Assembly: GCA_963921795.1 (NCBI GenBank)
Contig: OY997658.1
Coordinates: 46,556,415 to 46,620,414 of the forward strand
DNA: 64,000 bases
Source: Nannobrachium achirus
Taxonomy: Eukaryota; Chordata; Actinopteri; Myctophiformes; Myctophidae
Direction: 5' to 3'
The notes below the pieces were generated by a model. It was not told the origin of the DNA and did no database searches. It worked only from the letters and a program-made list of their open reading frames with translations. A program made the position numbers and the translations under genes. Numbering within the stretch: the first letter of the stretch is position 1; each line of letters begins with the position of its first letter. Below, piece by piece: positions 60,874 to 64,000 of this stretch.

Positions 60874-62073
60874 CTGTCTCGCTCTCTCTCATCTCTCTCT
60901 CTTTCTCTGCTTTTAGAGACAAAAACAACTAAAAACTGGATTCTGACAGAAACATTAAACATGTGCTGAGAGTTTTATTATTTCATGCAACGGTACAGTT
61001 TGATATAGCGTTCAGTAAATTAGCGTTCAGTAAATTTGAAAGACAAACTGAATTACAATATCTGCCACTGTGTCTCTCTCTCTCTCTCTTGGTGCTTTGT
61101 GCTGCAGAGCTGTGGGGAGAACAGAGAACCCTTATGAAGATTGTCTTCTGAAAGAAACTGACAGAAACGGCTGGTTCTGCTCATATACACTATTTCCATT
61201 CAACACTATACTGTTGCATTCAATAAATGCAATATATCTATTTCCTCCAATCTTGAAAGATGAAGTAAATTATAATAAACCAAATATGGTTATACTCTCA
61301 CATCAGCAGTTCTATTCGGCTGCATGTCATGGTTTATTTACAGTAATGCATTACATATTACAACATGCCAGGAAGCCTTGTGTGTTGTTTTCTTTGTGGA
61401 GACAGGCAGTAAGAAGAAAAACTAGGAAAAGCGAAAGGACAGGAGAGATGCAGCGTATTTGTTCGGAGGCTACGACCCTAGCCACACAAACACTAGCATC
61501 CATATGTCATAAAGGGCAAACATTCAGTGAATAGTCGATGTATAAGTTCTCAACGCGTTGCAACGTGATGCGTTGTGAGCTCGGGAAGAGTTTTGTTGTA
61601 GAGGGAAAAAAGAGGGGATCAAGTATAAAATAGAGTTGACCTATGGGAGACATAAAAAAGTGGACCTGTAGAGCCTATTATGAGTGTAATATGTGCATGA
61701 AATGAAAGGAAATGATCAATACAAATGTATTGATTATGGAAATGGACACTCAATATTGTAGGTGTACAGATGTGTAAGTGTATGGGCGTGTGTGTGTGTG
61801 TGGGTGTGTGTGTGTAAGTGATATGCCCTCTTCAGTTTCCAGTTCATGAGAAGATGTCTAGTGGTGTAGCTAATCTGTCTCTCATGCTCTCGCCTAGCCG
61901 CATGGCACCAGGCCAAAGGGACCGTGCTCTATCGATCTGAGGTCCTCTGGCAAGACGTGAGAGGTCAGCCGTGTCACACTGCATCGTGACTGGAGCACCT
62001 GCACACACACAGGCATAAACACACAGATCAGGTGCACACAGACCACATGCAAATGTATGCCCTCATGCATCAT

Positions 62074-62079
<6 letters not shown>
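59989..62079. other. No gene; palindrome module trace and CT array
   Basis: CT array at 60827-60868. Palindrome module at about 61548-61590 (CAACGCGTTGCAACGTG, GCGTTGTGAGCTCGG). GCGTTCAGTAAATT is duplicated near 61010-61030. No exon recognised. Confidence 0.45.

Positions 62080-62166
<87 letters not shown>
62080..62166. repeat. (CA)n microsatellite
   Basis: About 86 bp of CA. Confidence 0.98.
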
Positions 62167-62167
<1 letters not shown>

Positions 62168-62622
62168 CTTATGAACTACACAAATAAACGCTCTCACGTA
62201 CAGCACGTACGCCCCTCATTTAATTGGGTTCCTGCTTTCTCACTCTCCCCCAGGTGTTGACCCTTAGCTCTTACTTGTTATTATATATACATGTATAAGT
62301 CTTCAGCCACGGTCTTTCATCTTGTGCAATACATTCAAATAACTGAATGAAATTCACTGTACCTAAGAGGGGTGCCATTTCCCTTCAAATATGAATTTCA
62401 ATAACGCTTTCAGGGTTGACTGACCGTTGTACTTTCCGCAGAGTTTACAGCTTGCTCTGCTTTATCTGCCAAATCCTCTACAAAGCCCTTAAGAGGATAC
62501 TACAGTATACAGTAGATGAAAGCTGTGGCTATTACTTCATTTCCAATTCCGATGTAGGAGATATGTTCACCCAAAGGACAGATTCCCCCTCAGTGGGCTA
62601 ATCAATAAAGCTCTGATAAAAA

Positions 62623-62623
<1 letters not shown>
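62167..62623. other. No gene seen
   Basis: No recognisable frame or repeat. Confidence 0.35.

Positions 62624-62706
<83 letters not shown>
62624..62706. repeat. (AC)n microsatellite
   Basis: About 82 bp of AC. Confidence 0.98.
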
Positions 62707-62707
<1 letters not shown>

Positions 62708-63035
62708 AGGCATGTCCCAGGCTGGACCACCAGAGATAGCAATGTTCACAGTCTCACACCGCCGTCCGGTGACAAAGCTCTCATGGGCGTGGAAGTCCAC
62801 CCACCCCTGCTCCGATAGTGGACGGACACAAAGCAAGGAAGTCGCCAGGTCCACTTGCCTCTCCCGGGTCTCCCCCCGCAGCTGTTTACGGGAGGGAGTG
62901 ACCGTCAAGTAGCGTTGGTCGCTGGTAACATCGGCGAGTAGTGGCTTCCGTGGCACGGTGCCTCTTCTCCCGGAGTTGTTCAGGGAAGGTGCCGCCAGGC
63001 AGCGTCGGTCACCGGGAGACTACGTCGCTGAGTAC
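62703..63035 (-). other. Unrecognised coding-like block on the minus strand
   Basis: GC-richer than its surroundings. One minus-strand frame stays open from about 63030 to 62707 (over 100 codons), with stretches such as VTSDQRYLTVTPSRKQLRGE and EQGWVDFHAHESFVTGRR. It runs straight into (GT)n on that strand, so a GT splice donor is available. At DNA level 62880-62945 and 62960-63035 look like diverged direct repeats. I do not recognise a family: it may be an exon, a retroelement piece or chance. Confidence 0.3.
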
Positions 63036-63057
63036 ATCTCGATGGGGTCATAGCCAC

Positions 63058-63386
63058 TAGAGTTCTCAAATTCTGCCCGAACCCGACCATACCCGAACCC
63101 GACCCGACATTTAGGGTAGGGTAGAGCCTAAAATGTATGCTAATTAGTCGGGCCTGGTAGGGCCTCGGGCTCAATGAAAAAAGAAAATATATATTTTTAT
63201 TATTTTATTACTTTTACTCTGTGATAGAGTTCTCAAATTCTTCCCAAAGCCGACCATATCCGAACCCGACCCGACATTTAGGGTAGGGTAGGGCGTCAAA
63301 TGTATGCTTACTAGTAGGGCCGGGCCGGGCATCTGGCCGGCCCAGTTAGGGCCGGGCCTTCATTTACAGGCCCGTTGAGAACTCTA
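63058..63386. mobile_element. hAT MITE, 329 bp, perfect 8-bp target duplication
   Basis: Starts TAGAGTTCTCAAATTCTG and ends CCCGTTGAGAACTCTA. ATAGCCAC flanks it (63050-63057, 63387-63394). About 65 bp at the left (CCGACCATACCCGAACCCG, TTTAGGGTAGGGTA) are repeated directly at about 63225-63290. Confidence 0.94.
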
Positions 63387-63394
63387 ATAGCCAC

Positions 63395-64000
63395 ATAAGT
63401 TGCAATGCTCTAAAATCTTCACCTACTACATTAACGCTCGTAGTTAGAAAGGGTGTGTGGTTGTTACAGTAGATGTCTAGACAACACTGTGCCACCATTG
63501 TCGCACGTGCGCACGCACGCTCACACACCCTACTATGACCTTGCATGAAGTGTGAAATGTTGATGGTAATGATGTTGAGGCCAGGGCACCTGTGACTGCA
63601 CAGCCTCCACTGTGAGAATACAAACACTGGAGTTAATGTATGCATTTACATAAGGGCAACGAGGGCATGGAGACGATGGGGGACACAGAAATTGTGTGTG
63701 TATGTGTGTGTGAGAGAGGGGGGAGGGTTAACAGATAGGACAGACAGTGTGCAGCACATGGTACAACCGCTTCACTGGAAGCTCTTTTGCTCTTTTGTGT
63801 GGAGTCCTTATTCACCTTTTTATTCAAAATTCAATTAATTGCGATTTATTTATTCTAGCGTAACAGTGTTAAATTTGACAGCAAATTCTGATTTAGTCTT
63901 AGTCTTTTGAATAACACACTATTTAGTTTTAGTTTTAGTCTTCTGAAATTGTTTTGTCTTAATCTTAGGACTAAATGAGAAAGGAACATCTTGGAAGGAA
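63395..64000. other. No gene; hAT left-end fragment at 63880-64000
   Basis: TTTAGTCTTAGTCTTTTG and TTTAGTTTTAGTTTTAGTC at the window end match the left part of the inner hAT at 38024-39570. The element runs off the window. Confidence 0.5.

Overview
This is vertebrate nuclear DNA, almost certainly from a ray-finned (teleost) fish. The evidence is one well-preserved exon of an ERG-type voltage-gated potassium channel gene (kcnh2/kcnh6/kcnh7 family, + strand, 13583-13813), several SINE and LINE families with fish-type tails, hAT and Helitron-like transposons, and about 26 long (CA/TG)n arrays that total roughly 2.5 kb (about 4% of the window). No rRNA, intact tRNA, CRISPR array or bacterial gene was seen. 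The species cannot be fixed from the sequence. Very dense AC/TG arrays are known from some fishes such as gadids, but that is only a hint.

Layout. 1-1600: a LINE 3' tail running into (ATCT)n and (TG)n, then a decayed minus-strand LINE C-terminus. 1617-8327: a recent tandem duplication. Copy 1 is 4.3 kb. Copy 2 is 2.4 kb and carries a 621-bp transposon insertion and a 2.4-kb deletion. 8.7-13.4 kb: a MITE, Helitron-like elements, and a SINE split by a hAT element that itself holds a palindrome-bearing element. 13.4-14.1 kb: the channel exon, with a (TG)n of about 150 bp starting 18 nt after its splice donor. 14.2-25 kb: a hAT with a nested Helitron, SINEs, microsatellites and apparently unique intronic DNA. 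26.2-29.0 kb: a 5'-truncated, frameshifted LINE with endonuclease and reverse transcriptase on the minus strand. 29.6-47 kb: large terminal-inverted-repeat elements, a hAT inside a hAT (37.9-39.8 kb), and a nest at 41.7-45.0 kb made of a foldback element, a hAT and a Helitron. 47.9-64 kb: more SINEs, Helitrons, small hATs with perfect 8-bp target duplications, and a 549-bp near-perfect hairpin at 58084-58632.

The only host gene evident is the potassium channel. Because its exon 2 is the only exon found, most of the window is probably intron 1 and intron 2 (or upstream DNA) of that gene, swollen by transposons and microsatellites. Exons 1 and 3 were looked for and not seen. The strongest biology here is transposon archaeology. 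Many insertion boundaries can be read to the base from target-site duplications or from filled/empty-site comparison, and several short palindromic families recur without an obvious name.
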